Shown here one piece after another: positions 8,112 to 16,097 of a stretch of DNA of 16,897 nt (position 1 is its first letter; each line of letters opens with the position of its first letter). The DNA is from Gammaproteobacteria bacterium (lineage in GTDB: Bacteria; Pseudomonadota; Gammaproteobacteria; Magnimaribacterales; Magnimaribacteraceae). The notes beneath the pieces are model-generated. The model was not told the DNA's origin. It ran no database searches and was given only the letters and a program-made list of their open reading frames with translations. The stretch is from the NCBI GenBank assembly GCA_012965075.1, contig DTSY01000003.1:1-16897 (forward strand), in the 5' to 3' direction. The position numbers and the translations under genes were made by a program.

Positions 8112-9113
8112 ATGAAATTAGACATCTCTTCTCTAGGTAATGCCATAGTTGATGTTCAATTTAGCATAGAAGAAGATTTTGCTTCTAAGTTAGAGAAAAT
8201 GTCAATTCCAAAGGGCTCTATGACATTAATAGAGGCTGAAGAACAATCAAACTTAATTAAGTTACTAATGGCAGAGTATGGGAATTCCAAACTAAGTTGT
8301 GGGGGAGCGGCAACTAATTCCATAGTAGCAGCTTCAAATTTTGGGTCAAAATGCCATTTTAGTTGTAGGGTAAAAAATGATGATCTTGGAATTTTCTATT
8401 TAGAAGATCTTGAAAAAAATAATGTTCTCCATTCTAACAAGGTCTCAGAATCTGACTTATCTACTGGAAAGAGTGTGATAATGATTACCCCAGATGCCGA
8501 AAGGACAATGTGTACTTATTTGGGAGTAAGTAATCTTTTAAGTAGTGATGATCTTGATAAATCAGCCATAAGAGATTCTCAATATCTTTTTCTAGAAGGG
8601 TATCTTGTAGCCTCAGAATCGGCCTTAGAAGCTTGTTTTGAAGCTAGTAAAGTCGCTAAAGCATCAGGTACTAAAATAGCAATATCACTCTCAGCCGAAG
8701 CTATTATTAATGCTTTTAGGGATCAATTGAATTCTTTAATAAAGCTGGGTTGTGACATCTTGTTTTGCAATGAGAGTGAGGCGCGTGTTTTTACACAATG
8801 TGAAGATGTGTTTGAAGCTGAGAAATTTTTAAGAGAAGTTTCTTCTCAAAATTTTATTACTCTAGGGAAGGAGGGAAGTATGATTTGGAATGGAAACAAA
8901 ACCGAAATTATTAAAGGATTTGAGGCCAAAGCAATTGATACAAATGGTGCTGGAGATATTTTTGCCGGTTCTGTTCTACATAAAATCTGTAAAGGGAAGG
9001 ATCTAAAAACTGCTGCAAAGTTTGGTTGTTACGCTGCTTCTAAACAGGTAGAAAAATTCGGACCGAGGCTAACAGAGAGCGAGTACAGAAAAATTAAAGA
9101 AGAATTTTCATAA
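8112..9113 (+). CDS. PfkB-family carbohydrate/nucleoside kinase (adenosine kinase-like)
   Basis: This is a ribokinase-fold enzyme that transfers phosphate from ATP to a sugar or nucleoside hydroxyl. The N-terminal PfkB signature appears as SCGGAATNSIVAAS, followed by GSKCHFSCRVKNDDLG. The C-terminal signature is DTNGAGDIFAGS, with D276 starting it and D282 as the expected catalytic base in the anion-hole loop GAGD. The 333-residue length and overall layout resemble bacterial proteins annotated as adenosine kinase. The substrate cannot be fixed from sequence; ribokinase or fructokinase specificities are possible. It stands between mrcB (divergent) and dksA (same strand, 74-base gap with its own candidate promoter), so it seems to be a single-gene unit. 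Confidence 0.88.
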   Translation: MKLDISSLGNAIVDVQFSIEEDFASKLEKMSIPKGSMTLIEAEEQSNLIKLLMAEYGNSKLSCGGAATNSIVAASNFGSKCHFSCRVKNDDLGIFYLEDLEKNNVLHSNKVSESDLSTGKSVIMITPDAERTMCTYLGVSNLLSSDDLDKSAIRDSQYLFLEGYLVASESALEACFEASKVAKASGTKIAISLSAEAIINAFRDQLNSLIKLGCDILFCNESEARVFTQCEDVFEAEKFLREVSSQNFITLGKEGSMIWNGNKTEIIKGFEAKAIDTNGAGDIFAGSVLHKICKGKDLKTAAKFGCYAASKQVEKFGPRLTESEYRKIKEEFS

Positions 9114-9118
9114 TTCTC

Positions 9119-9155
9119 TAGAAATAGATACACAAATCTGATAAATTGCGCCGCC
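9119..9155 (+). promoter_or_regulatory. candidate dksA promoter with GC-rich discriminator
   Basis: TAGAAA (9119-9124) and TAAATT (9142-9147) are spaced by 17 bases; each matches four of six sigma70 consensus positions. The next eight bases, GCGCCGCC (9148-9155), are all G or C in an otherwise AT-rich spacer. GC-rich discriminators mark promoters repressed by ppGpp with DksA, so negative feedback on dksA is a plausible inference. Confidence 0.45.
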
Positions 9156-9187
9156 TTCTCTAAAAAGCAAAAAGTAATTTAGACCTT

Positions 9188-9760
9188 ATGGCTATTAAAA
9201 AGACTACAAAAAACTCAAAAACAACAACTAAGAAAAGCACTTCTAAAAAGACTGTAAGGAAGTTAGCTCCAAAAAAAGTGCAGCCAAAAAAGCCTTCTGT
9301 TGTAAAAAAAATTAGACAGCCAAGTTATCTTGGTGAAGAAGCTTTTTTAGCTACTATTGAGCCCTATAAGTTAAATAAGAAAGAAAAGTACATGAGCGCT
9401 AAACAAAAAAAACATTTTCTAAAAATTTTAGAAAGATGGAAACAAATGCTTCGATTAGAACAAACTAGAACAGCAGATAAAATCCAAAACAATAGTAACC
9501 ATTTTGCAGATGACTCTGATAGAGCTACGCATGAAGAAGGCTTTACTCTAGAAATAAAAACAAGAGAGAGAGAAAGAAGACTCCTTTCTAAGATAGATCA
9601 GTCTATCAATGGTCTAATTAATCACGATTATGGATTCTGTTTAAATCCTAATTGCGGTATAGAGATTGGTATCAGAAGATTAGAGGCAAGACCAACCGCT
9701 AGACTCTGTATTGACTGCAAAACTCTCGAAGAAATTACTGAAAAACAACAATATGGATAA
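9188..9760 (+). CDS. dksA: RNA polymerase-binding transcription factor DksA
   Basis: DksA enters the RNA polymerase secondary channel and, with ppGpp, represses rRNA promoters and activates amino-acid biosynthesis promoters. The core matches the E. coli protein: EPY then KYMSAKQKKHFLKILERW, the coiled coil with its acidic tip D108-x-x-D111-R-A (E. coli D71, D74, A76), GIRRLEARPTARLCIDCKTLEE and the zinc finger. Two features differ. The first 45 or so residues are a Lys/Ser/Thr-rich basic tail, making 190 residues against 151 in E. coli. The first zinc-finger pair is C-x4-C (CLNPNC) instead of C-x2-C. No other in-frame ATG lies upstream of the conserved EPY segment, so the long form is supported, although no strong Shine-Dalgarno precedes it. 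Confidence 0.95.
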   Translation: MAIKKTTKNSKTTTKKSTSKKTVRKLAPKKVQPKKPSVVKKIRQPSYLGEEAFLATIEPYKLNKKEKYMSAKQKKHFLKILERWKQMLRLEQTRTADKIQNNSNHFADDSDRATHEEGFTLEIKTRERERRLLSKIDQSINGLINHDYGFCLNPNCGIEIGIRRLEARPTARLCIDCKTLEEITEKQQYG

Positions 9761-9844
9761 ATATCATTATTTGCTCATAGAAAATTAAGGATTTAGTAAA
9801 AAACACAGGTAAGATAATCAGCTCTTATAAGAATAAGTGTTGAT

Positions 9845-10534
9845 ATGGGAACCAAGATTATAAACCTGTCAAATTACAAGAAAGTTCCTAAGTTCCTAGC
9901 CGTAGAAGGTCCAATCGGCGTGGGTAAAACAACCTTAACAAAACTTTTAGCCGAATCTTTTCGCTACGAAACATTCCTAGAGCAGCCTTCCGACAACCCC
10001 TTTTTAGCAGATTTTTATAAAAACCCTTCTCAATCGGCTTTAGCTACTCAACTCTTCTTTCTTTTTCAAAGAGTAAAACAAATTCAAGACCTTAAGCAAG
10101 GGGATATTTTTACACCGATCCATGTTTCAGACTTCCTTTTAGATAAAGATAAACTTTTTGCAAAAGTAACACTCTCCGAACATGAATTATCTCTTTACAA
10201 TCAAATTTATGATTACCTCTCCTTAGATCTCCCAACTCCTGACTTAGTTATTTATCTTCAAGCTGAAACTAAGACATTATTCGAGAGAGTGATTCAAAGG
10301 GGAAGAGAGATCGAAAAGAATGTTTCTTTTGAATATCTAGATCTCCTCAATGAATCCTACAAAGAATTTTTTCTAAATTATGACCGATCTCCTGTTTTAA
10401 TAGTTAACTCAGAGTTCTTAGATTTGGCCCATAATCAAAATGACTATACTCTTCTTTTAGAAAAGTTATTAGAGTACTTTAATAACCCGGAAGGAAGAAT
10501 GATGTATTTTAATCCTTCACCTTCATTAGCTTAA
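9845..10534 (+). CDS. deoxynucleoside kinase family protein
   Basis: This is a P-loop kinase of the deoxynucleoside/deoxyguanosine kinase family, which phosphorylates salvaged deoxynucleosides. The Walker A motif GPIGVGKT spans 22-29 with K28. A family-like EQPSDNPFLADFY segment follows, then the base-binding helix with FFLFQR, a SDFLLDK segment where many relatives have the DRS motif, and an arginine-rich lid (ERVIQRGRE). The 229-residue length is normal. It sits 11 bases before acs. Relatives in gammaproteobacteria occur near the dksA/folK/panB neighbourhood, which fits its place after dksA, though the genes usually between them are absent here. The preferred nucleoside is not evident. Confidence 0.85.
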   Translation: MGTKIINLSNYKKVPKFLAVEGPIGVGKTTLTKLLAESFRYETFLEQPSDNPFLADFYKNPSQSALATQLFFLFQRVKQIQDLKQGDIFTPIHVSDFLLDKDKLFAKVTLSEHELSLYNQIYDYLSLDLPTPDLVIYLQAETKTLFERVIQRGREIEKNVSFEYLDLLNESYKEFFLNYDRSPVLIVNSEFLDLAHNQNDYTLLLEKLLEYFNNPEGRMMYFNPSPSLA

Positions 10535-10545
10535 ATAGAGAAATA

Positions 10546-12483
10546 ATGGCAAAAGAAATAGTGCATCAAGTTCCCGATCTCATAAAGAAAAATGCTTTAT
10601 TGAACGATAAAGAATACGAACAGCTCTACAAAGAATCTTTAGACCATTCAGAAGACTTTTGGTCCAAGCAAGCTAAAGAATACTTAGATTGGATATCACC
10701 TTGGGAAAAAGTTTCTGAAAGCGACCTTACCAAGGGCGAGGTCTCTTGGTTTAGTGGAGGAAAAATTAATGCTTCAGAAAATTGCATCGACAGGCATTTA
10801 GAAAAAAAGTCTAGCCAAATTGCTATTATTTGGGAGGGAGATGATCCATCTGTCTCTAAATCTATAACCTATCAAGAATTATACGAATCGGTTTGTAGAT
10901 TTGCCAACGCTCTTAAAGACAGAGGAATAAAGAAAGGAGACAGAGTTTGTATTTACATGCCCATGATTCCTGAAGCAGCTTATGCCATGCTAGCTTGTGC
11001 CAGGATAGGAGCTATTCATTCAGTCGTATTCGGAGGTTTTTCTCCTGAGTCGTTAAAGGACAGGATTTTAGATTCAGATTGCCAGACAGTAATAACAGCT
11101 GATGAAGGCCTGAGGGGGGCAAAAAAAATCCCACTCAAAAAAAATGTCGATGAAGCTTTAATCAACTGTCCTAACGTTCATACAGTATTCGTTGTAAAGA
11201 GAACAGGAGCTGAAATAAATTGGGTTGATGAAAGAGATGTCTCTTATGAAGAGATTGTTAGTTCAATGAGTTCAGATTGTCCGCCAGAGGTAATGGATTC
11301 TGAAGACCCTCTTTTTATTTTATACACATCAGGTTCTACAGGAAAACCGAAAGGAGTCTTGCACACGACAGCTGGTTATCTTCTTCAAACCACAATGAGC
11401 CATAAACTAATCTTTGATTACCATGAGGGAGAGGTTTTCTGGTGTACTGCAGACGTCGGTTGGGTTACAGGTCACTCATATATTGTTTACGGACCTCTAT
11501 CGAATGGAGCTACAACCTTAATGTTTGAAGGGATACCTACCTACCCCAGCCCATCAAGATTTTGGGAGGTGGTAGATAAGCATCAAGTGAATATATTTTA
11601 TACTGCTCCTACAGCTCTAAGAGCTCTCATGGCTCAAGGTAATGAGCCTTTGGAGTCCACTTCTAGAGAATCTCTAAGAGTTCTTGGTACAGTTGGTGAG
11701 CCCATCAATCCTGAAGCTTGGGAGTGGTATTACCGGGCAGTGGGCGATAAGAGATGTCCGATAGTGGATACTTGGTGGCAGACTGAAACCGGATCGGCCA
11801 TGATCAGCCCTTTGGCTGGTTCAACCCCTCAAAAACCTGGAAGCGCTACTAAACCCTTTTTTGGAATTGAACCTGCTCTGTTAGACGAAAATGGACAAGA
11901 GATTAAGGGTGAGGGTTCGGGTAATCTAGTTATTAAAAGAAGCTGGCCTTCTCAAATTAGAACTGTGTATGGTGATCATAAAAGGTGTGTGGAAACTTAT
12001 TACTCCCTTTACCCTGGTTACTACACCACGGGAGATGGAGCTAGAAGAGATAAAGATGGCTATTATTGGATCACTGGAAGAGTCGATGATGTTCTAAATG
12101 TATCAGGACATAGATTAGGAACCGCCGAAATAGAGAGCGCTCTGGTATTACACGAAACAGTAGCCGAAGCAGCAGTTGTGGGTTATGAACATGACATCAA
12201 AGGTCAAGGAATATACTGTTATGTAACCCTGATGACCGGCATAGAACCCAGTGATGAACTTAAAAGTGATTTAGTTGGGCTAGTAGCTAAAGAAATTGGA
12301 GCTATTGCCAAACCTGATATTATTCAATGGGCCCCTGGTCTTCCAAAAACTAGATCGGGTAAAATTATGCGTAGAATTTTACGAAAAATTGCAGGAAATG
12401 AGATTAAGGACCTTGGAGATACTACAACTTTAGCCGAGCCTAGTGTGGTAAAAGAGATAATAGAAAATAGAGAAAATCGATAA
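10546..12483 (+). CDS. acs: acetyl-CoA synthetase
   Basis: Acs converts acetate, ATP and CoA to acetyl-CoA through an acetyl-AMP intermediate. The adenylation motif SGSTGKPKG lies at 262-270. The DTWWQTETG segment carries the tryptophan that limits the pocket to short acyl groups. TGRVDDVLNVSGHRLGTAEIE marks the hinge and C-terminal domain. PKTRSGKIMRR contains K606, equivalent to the acetylatable K609 of E. coli Acs. The 645-residue length is full. It follows the deoxynucleoside kinase gene by 11 bases, and its stop overlaps the msrA start (TAATG), so the three genes are probably one transcript. The scavenging of acetate fits a marine heterotroph (inference). Lysine acetylation control is possible because K606 is kept. 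Confidence 0.96.
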   Translation: MAKEIVHQVPDLIKKNALLNDKEYEQLYKESLDHSEDFWSKQAKEYLDWISPWEKVSESDLTKGEVSWFSGGKINASENCIDRHLEKKSSQIAIIWEGDDPSVSKSITYQELYESVCRFANALKDRGIKKGDRVCIYMPMIPEAAYAMLACARIGAIHSVVFGGFSPESLKDRILDSDCQTVITADEGLRGAKKIPLKKNVDEALINCPNVHTVFVVKRTGAEINWVDERDVSYEEIVSSMSSDCPPEVMDSEDPLFILYTSGSTGKPKGVLHTTAGYLLQTTMSHKLIFDYHEGEVFWCTADVGWVTGHSYIVYGPLSNGATTLMFEGIPTYPSPSRFWEVVDKHQVNIFYTAPTALRALMAQGNEPLESTSRESLRVLGTVGEPINPEAWEWYYRAVGDKRCPIVDTWWQTETGSAMISPLAGSTPQKPGSATKPFFGIEPALLDENGQEIKGEGSGNLVIKRSWPSQIRTVYGDHKRCVETYYSLYPGYYTTGDGARRDKDGYYWITGRVDDVLNVSGHRLGTAEIESALVLHETVAEAAVVGYEHDIKGQGIYCYVTLMTGIEPSDELKSDLVGLVAKEIGAIAKPDIIQWAPGLPKTRSGKIMRRILRKIAGNEIKDLGDTTTLAEPSVVKEIIENRENR

Positions 12484-13124
12484 TGTCTTTAATTGATCTG
12501 GTAAATAAAAAATCTATTCTTCCTTCTAGCTCAGAGGCTTTGCCTGGTCGTACAGAAGAAATTGAGGTTCCGTCTGAACATTTTGTTAAAGGCACTCCTT
12601 TAAAGGGCCCCTTTCCACAAACTTATGAAATGGCGATATTTGGAATGGGTTGTTTTTGGGGCGTGGAAAGAAAATTTTGGGAAACCGATGGAGTGTACAC
12701 CACGGCTGTAGGTTATTCAGGAGGGCTTACACCAAACCCTACTTACAGAGAGGTTTGCACTGGATTTACTGGACAGAATGAAACTGTATTAGTCGTTTAT
12801 GATCCTAGTAAGATTACGTTTGAAGAGTTGTTAATAATTTTCTGGGAACAACATGACCCCACTCAGGGTATGCAACAAGGCAATGATGTTGGAACTCAGT
12901 ATAGGTCTGGAGTTTATTATCTGAGCGAAAATCAAAAAAACTTGGCCCTAGAAACTAAAGATCGGTATCAACAGCTGTTAAATGATAAAGGATTTGGTCC
13001 TATAACGACTGAGATAGTTCAAGCTGGAGAATTTTATTACGCAGAGCATAATCACCAACAATATTTAGCTAAGAACCCTGATGGATATTGTGGTGTTGAT
13101 GGGACTGGTATTAAATTAAGCTAG
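12483..13124 (+). CDS. msrA: peptide methionine sulfoxide reductase A
   Basis: MsrA reduces methionine-S-sulfoxide in proteins and free methionine, repairing oxidative damage. The catalytic motif GCFWGVE has C57 as the nucleophile. EQHDPTQGMQQGNDVGTQYRS and FYYAEHNHQQYL are family hallmarks. The protein is the long type seen in E. coli (212 residues), with a similar N-terminal extension. One resolving cysteine remains (C203 in GYCG); the second resolving cysteine of the E. coli enzyme, in GVCL, is replaced by lysine (GIKL), so electron transfer should need only one relay cysteine. Its ATG shares a base with the acs stop. It ends in a CTAG shared with the convergent MBL hydrolase gene. No msrB is visible. 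Confidence 0.96.
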   Translation: MSLIDLVNKKSILPSSSEALPGRTEEIEVPSEHFVKGTPLKGPFPQTYEMAIFGMGCFWGVERKFWETDGVYTTAVGYSGGLTPNPTYREVCTGFTGQNETVLVVYDPSKITFEELLIIFWEQHDPTQGMQQGNDVGTQYRSGVYYLSENQKNLALETKDRYQQLLNDKGFGPITTEIVQAGEFYYAEHNHQQYLAKNPDGYCGVDGTGIKLS

Positions 13125-13948
13125 TTGTCTTTCCAAATAAATTGGTTGCCTTCTTTAGTGACCCTGTCATCGTTTAATAGCTTAATTAAATGGGCTTCAA
13201 GTGACCATTTGGCTGCAAAAAATAAAGAAACATCTACATCGTCATAAACAGCTTCCACTAGTGAATCAGGGTTTCCTGTCTTAGCTTCTTTTATGGCTTC
13301 TATAACTTTTTCTTCTCTTTCTAGTCTATGCTGAACAATCCAATCGGCCACAGCATGCGGGTTAGGCATTAGCTCCCCGTGTCCGGGCGCTATGTTTTCA
13401 AGGTCGTAGTCTTTTAGCATTTTAAGGGACTCTAAATAATCTTTCATATTGCCATCGGGTGGAGCAATGACCACCGTAGAACCGTTCATGATGTGATCAC
13501 CTGTAAATAAAAGCTTTTCTTCTCTCAAAAGATAACAAAGATGATTGGAAGCATGGCCAGGCGTATGAATAACCTCAAACGCATGATCTTCAGCTTCAAT
13601 AACTTCCCCATGAGTAAGCATCTTTGCGGGCTTAAAAGATGTATCTTGGTTCTTAGTTGTTTCTGTTATTAAGCCATAAGCTGGAATATCAACTTTAGCC
13701 TGAAGAAGACTAACCCCAGGTGAATGGTCTGGATGGGTATGAGTTACTATTATGCGGCTTAAATTTGAGGAGCTAGAGACAATTGCTTCAATGTGCTCTG
13801 ACAAAGCCGGCCCGGGATCCACAACTGTTAGATCTTCTCCGTTACCCACTATATAAGTATTCGTTCCAGGTCCAGTAAAGACACTAGAATTCCCTGCCGT
13901 TATTCTCTTAACTAATGGAGTTATCTGTACTATTTCTTCAGATTTCAT
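13121..13948 (-). CDS. MBL-fold metallo-hydrolase (LACTB2/GloB-like)
   Basis: This metallo-beta-lactamase-fold protein has an intact two-metal site: H70-T-H72-P-D74-H75, then H in HTPGHASNH, D in FTGDH, and H in APGHGE. The C-terminal part (about 200-275) looks like the winged-helix segment found in LACTB2-type proteins, and the 275-residue length fits that group better than glyoxalase II. No signal peptide is present, so it acts in the cytoplasm. It lies 6 bases after the NUDIX hydrolase gene on the same strand, so the two are cotranscribed. Pairing suggests they act on related substrates, perhaps thioesters or nucleotide derivatives; that is inference, and a nuclease role as in mitochondrial LACTB2 is an alternative. 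Confidence 0.85.
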   Translation of the reverse strand: MKSEEIVQITPLVKRITAGNSSVFTGPGTNTYIVGNGEDLTVVDPGPALSEHIEAIVSSSSNLSRIIVTHTHPDHSPGVSLLQAKVDIPAYGLITETTKNQDTSFKPAKMLTHGEVIEAEDHAFEVIHTPGHASNHLCYLLREEKLLFTGDHIMNGSTVVIAPPDGNMKDYLESLKMLKDYDLENIAPGHGELMPNPHAVADWIVQHRLEREEKVIEAIKEAKTGNPDSLVEAVYDDVDVSLFFAAKWSLEAHLIKLLNDDRVTKEGNQFIWKDN

Positions 13949-13954
13949 TAGACA

Positions 13955-14803
13955 TTAATGATCTTCGTATCCTTTATCGCCCGGTAACAAACCCACATAC
14001 TTCCCGTCTTTCATGAAGAATTTAGGTTCAATAGTTGCAATATCATAAGGATTAATTGAATTCTTATCTTCTAGAAGTTCTTTCGTATTGTTGTATCCAC
14101 AAATACTTTCAAGATTCTTAATGGTAGGCATAATCATTAATAGTTTGCCTTCTTCAAATTGCTTTAAAGCATCCTCGGGTTTGATCCATATGCTATTTAC
14201 ACTTTCGGATCCGTCATGAATAGCGTCCTGTCCAGCAGGTGCTTGGGCTATAAAAAATCTTGTATCATATCTCCTCTTTTCTACTTTAGGAGTAATCCAA
14301 TGAGCAAGATAGGCCAGTCTATCGGTTGCCAAAAAAAGTTCTTCGCTTTTACACATTTTTGCCAAAACAGGCTCGCCATCATTTAATCTTTTTCTAAAAT
14401 TTATAAAACGTTCATTCTCTGATTCATCTTCAGGATCAAAATTATTTCCATCTTTTCGATATGCCAAAAGTATTCCAGCTTCTTCAAAGCACTCTCTGAT
14501 AACTGCTACCCAATAAGCTAAGCCACCTTTTTCCATTCCCAAAGCCGAAGAAGCATCTTCATCACTTACGCCCTGACACATATCACTTAAACGTCCAGAT
14601 GCATCTTCGAGATCTACTTTTCCTCCCGGAAAAACATATGCTCCACCAAAATTGGTTTTTGCAGCCCTTTCGATAAGAAATACTTCTATACCCTGCCCTT
14701 GCACATCCCTAACCAAGAGCACTGTGGCAGCCGGTCTGGGCTCAGCTGGTGCTTCATTTGGATCTGCAAATTGATGATTAACTTGTTTCAAACGTTCACT
14801 CAT
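13955..14803 (-). CDS. NUDIX hydrolase with split Nudix box (NUDT19-like)
   Basis: A hydrolase of nucleoside diphosphates linked to another moiety. The Nudix box is present but interrupted. Its start, YVFPGGKVD, lies at 56-64, and its end, RECFEEAGI, at 103-111, so about 28 extra residues separate the two halves compared with the usual 23-residue box. This insertion resembles the NUDT19/RP2 group, which includes CoA diphosphatases. The catalytic glutamates E107 and E108 are kept. The protein has 282 residues, no signal peptide, and a start just downstream of an AT-rich divergent spacer. It precedes the MBL hydrolase gene by 6 bases. A CoA or CoA-ester substrate is plausible but not proven by sequence. 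Confidence 0.85.
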   Translation of the reverse strand: MSERLKQVNHQFADPNEAPAEPRPAATVLLVRDVQGQGIEVFLIERAAKTNFGGAYVFPGGKVDLEDASGRLSDMCQGVSDEDASSALGMEKGGLAYWVAVIRECFEEAGILLAYRKDGNNFDPEDESENERFINFRKRLNDGEPVLAKMCKSEELFLATDRLAYLAHWITPKVEKRRYDTRFFIAQAPAGQDAIHDGSESVNSIWIKPEDALKQFEEGKLLMIMPTIKNLESICGYNNTKELLEDKNSINPYDIATIEPKFFMKDGKYVGLLPGDKGYEDH

Positions 14804-14876
14804 GTTTTTTATTATGCTTTAAGAGATTGGTATAGACTACCGAATTGAAAAAATTTGAGGAGATAATTTTTTTGCT

Positions 14877-14883
14877 AAAGGAG
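14877..14883 (+). promoter_or_regulatory. ribosome binding site of the alpha/beta hydrolase gene
   Basis: AAAGGAG ends 7 bases before the ATG at 14891 and supports that start. A second purine-rich GAGGAG lies at 14857-14862 without a usable start codon behind it. The 87-base divergent spacer shows no convincing -35/-10 pair on either strand. Confidence 0.65.
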
Positions 14884-14890
14884 AGCAAAT

Positions 14891-15769
14891 ATGGATCAAC
14901 TGACTGAAGATCTATTCAATAAACTAATTTCAGAGCCTAAATCAGAACATTCAGTAGAAGTTCTAGATGGCAACATCTTTTATCAAAAATGGGGCACTCC
15001 TGATAATCCAGGGATAGTATTAGTTCATGGAAGTGGTGCGCATTCGCACTGGTGGGATTTTGTAGCACCCCTTTTAATTGATCAGTACGAAGTATGTGCC
15101 TTAGACCTATCTGGCATGGGGAGTAGTGATCATCGAGAACACTATAGTCCAGAAATTTTTGGAGAGGAGATTATAGCTGTAGCAGAAGATTCTGGTTTTT
15201 TTGATAACAGACCTTCTAATCCAATAATTTGTGGTCACAGCCTGGGTGGATACATGAGTATTCATGCCACTAATCTTGCTTCTGAGGATATTAAGGGAGT
15301 AATAATGATTGATTCACCCATAAGGCCACCACATTTTGACTATTCAAACCACCAAGGAAGTGGCCCTATAAGAAAAAGGAAAACTTATCCTGATAAAAAA
15401 ACCATCCTGGAAAGGTTTAAACTTGCTCCTGATCAACCAACTGATTTTCCTTTTGTCATTGACTACATAGCCAAAAATTCTATACAAGAAGTTAATGGAG
15501 GCTTTGAATGGAAGTTTGACGACACCCTCTTTAGTAAACTTGGTTATCCTCATATGCCTAAGAATAATGCCTTCAACCTTTTGTGCCCTTTAGGTTTTAT
15601 ATATGGGGAAAACAGTGCCTTGGTAACAGAACCTATTCTGAATTACATGAAATCAAAATTTAAAGAAGATACTCCCATAATAGAAATTAAAGGTGCTCAC
15701 CATCATGTGTTATTGGACAAACCAATAGAATTAGCTGAAACAATTAAAAAAATTGTTGAAGGTTGGTAA
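14891..15769 (+). CDS. alpha/beta hydrolase
   Basis: A serine hydrolase of the alpha/beta fold, probably acting on an ester, epoxide or similar small substrate in the cytoplasm. The oxyanion-hole motif HGSGAHSHWW is near residue 46, and the nucleophile elbow is GHSLGG with S117. An acid would lie near IYGENSALV, and the catalytic histidine is in the HHH run at 270-272, most likely H271. A cap region lies between about 145 and 230. The 292-residue length is normal and there is no signal peptide. A strong ribosome binding site fixes the start. It is divergent from the NUDIX gene, and its stop is 3 bases from the convergent DUF1330 gene. The substrate is unknown. Confidence 0.88.
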   Translation: MDQLTEDLFNKLISEPKSEHSVEVLDGNIFYQKWGTPDNPGIVLVHGSGAHSHWWDFVAPLLIDQYEVCALDLSGMGSSDHREHYSPEIFGEEIIAVAEDSGFFDNRPSNPIICGHSLGGYMSIHATNLASEDIKGVIMIDSPIRPPHFDYSNHQGSGPIRKRKTYPDKKTILERFKLAPDQPTDFPFVIDYIAKNSIQEVNGGFEWKFDDTLFSKLGYPHMPKNNAFNLLCPLGFIYGENSALVTEPILNYMKSKFKEDTPIIEIKGAHHHVLLDKPIELAETIKKIVEGW

Positions 15770-15772
15770 TAC

Positions 15773-16087
15773 TTATTCCCTAAGCGGAAGGCCTTTCACC
15801 ATCGTAAGAGAAACTATGGGAGCTCCTTTCCTTCTGTATTCAGACAGCTTCTGATATTCGGGATCGTTATACCAGCCTTTAGCTACTTCTTCTGAGGGGA
15901 ACTTAAAAATAACAACCCTCCCTTTAAGAGGAGTGTCTCCCTCCAGATGCTCTATGGAGTCATCGTAGGTTACGAACTCTCCCCCGTGTTTCTTCAGAAT
16001 GGGGAAAAACCCTTTTTCATATAGTCGGTAGGTTTCTTTATCTACAATATTTAAATTAGCTATGAAAAAAACTTCCACATCTTTCAT
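15773..16087 (-). CDS. DUF1330 family protein
   Basis: A 104-residue protein of the DUF1330 family (dimeric alpha/beta-barrel fold). The diagnostic stretch is GRVVIFKFPSEEVAKGWYND followed by PEYQKLSEYR. No catalytic function is established for the family, and none can be assigned here. It lies 10 bases after the nitronate monooxygenase gene on the same strand, and its ribosome binding site (AGAGGA) abuts the stop codon of that gene, so the two are translated from one message. The association suggests a role beside that flavoenzyme, but this is inference. Confidence 0.88.
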   Translation of the reverse strand: MKDVEVFFIANLNIVDKETYRLYEKGFFPILKKHGGEFVTYDDSIEHLEGDTPLKGRVVIFKFPSEEVAKGWYNDPEYQKLSEYRRKGAPIVSLTMVKGLPLRE

Positions 16088-16097
16088 AAGGATCCTC

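Noticed and set aside
14857..14900. Possible small leader ORF after the first GAGGAG, starting at a TTG
   Set aside because: The spacing and rare start codon are poor, the frame ends after about 11 codons, and it overlaps the real start region of the alpha/beta hydrolase.
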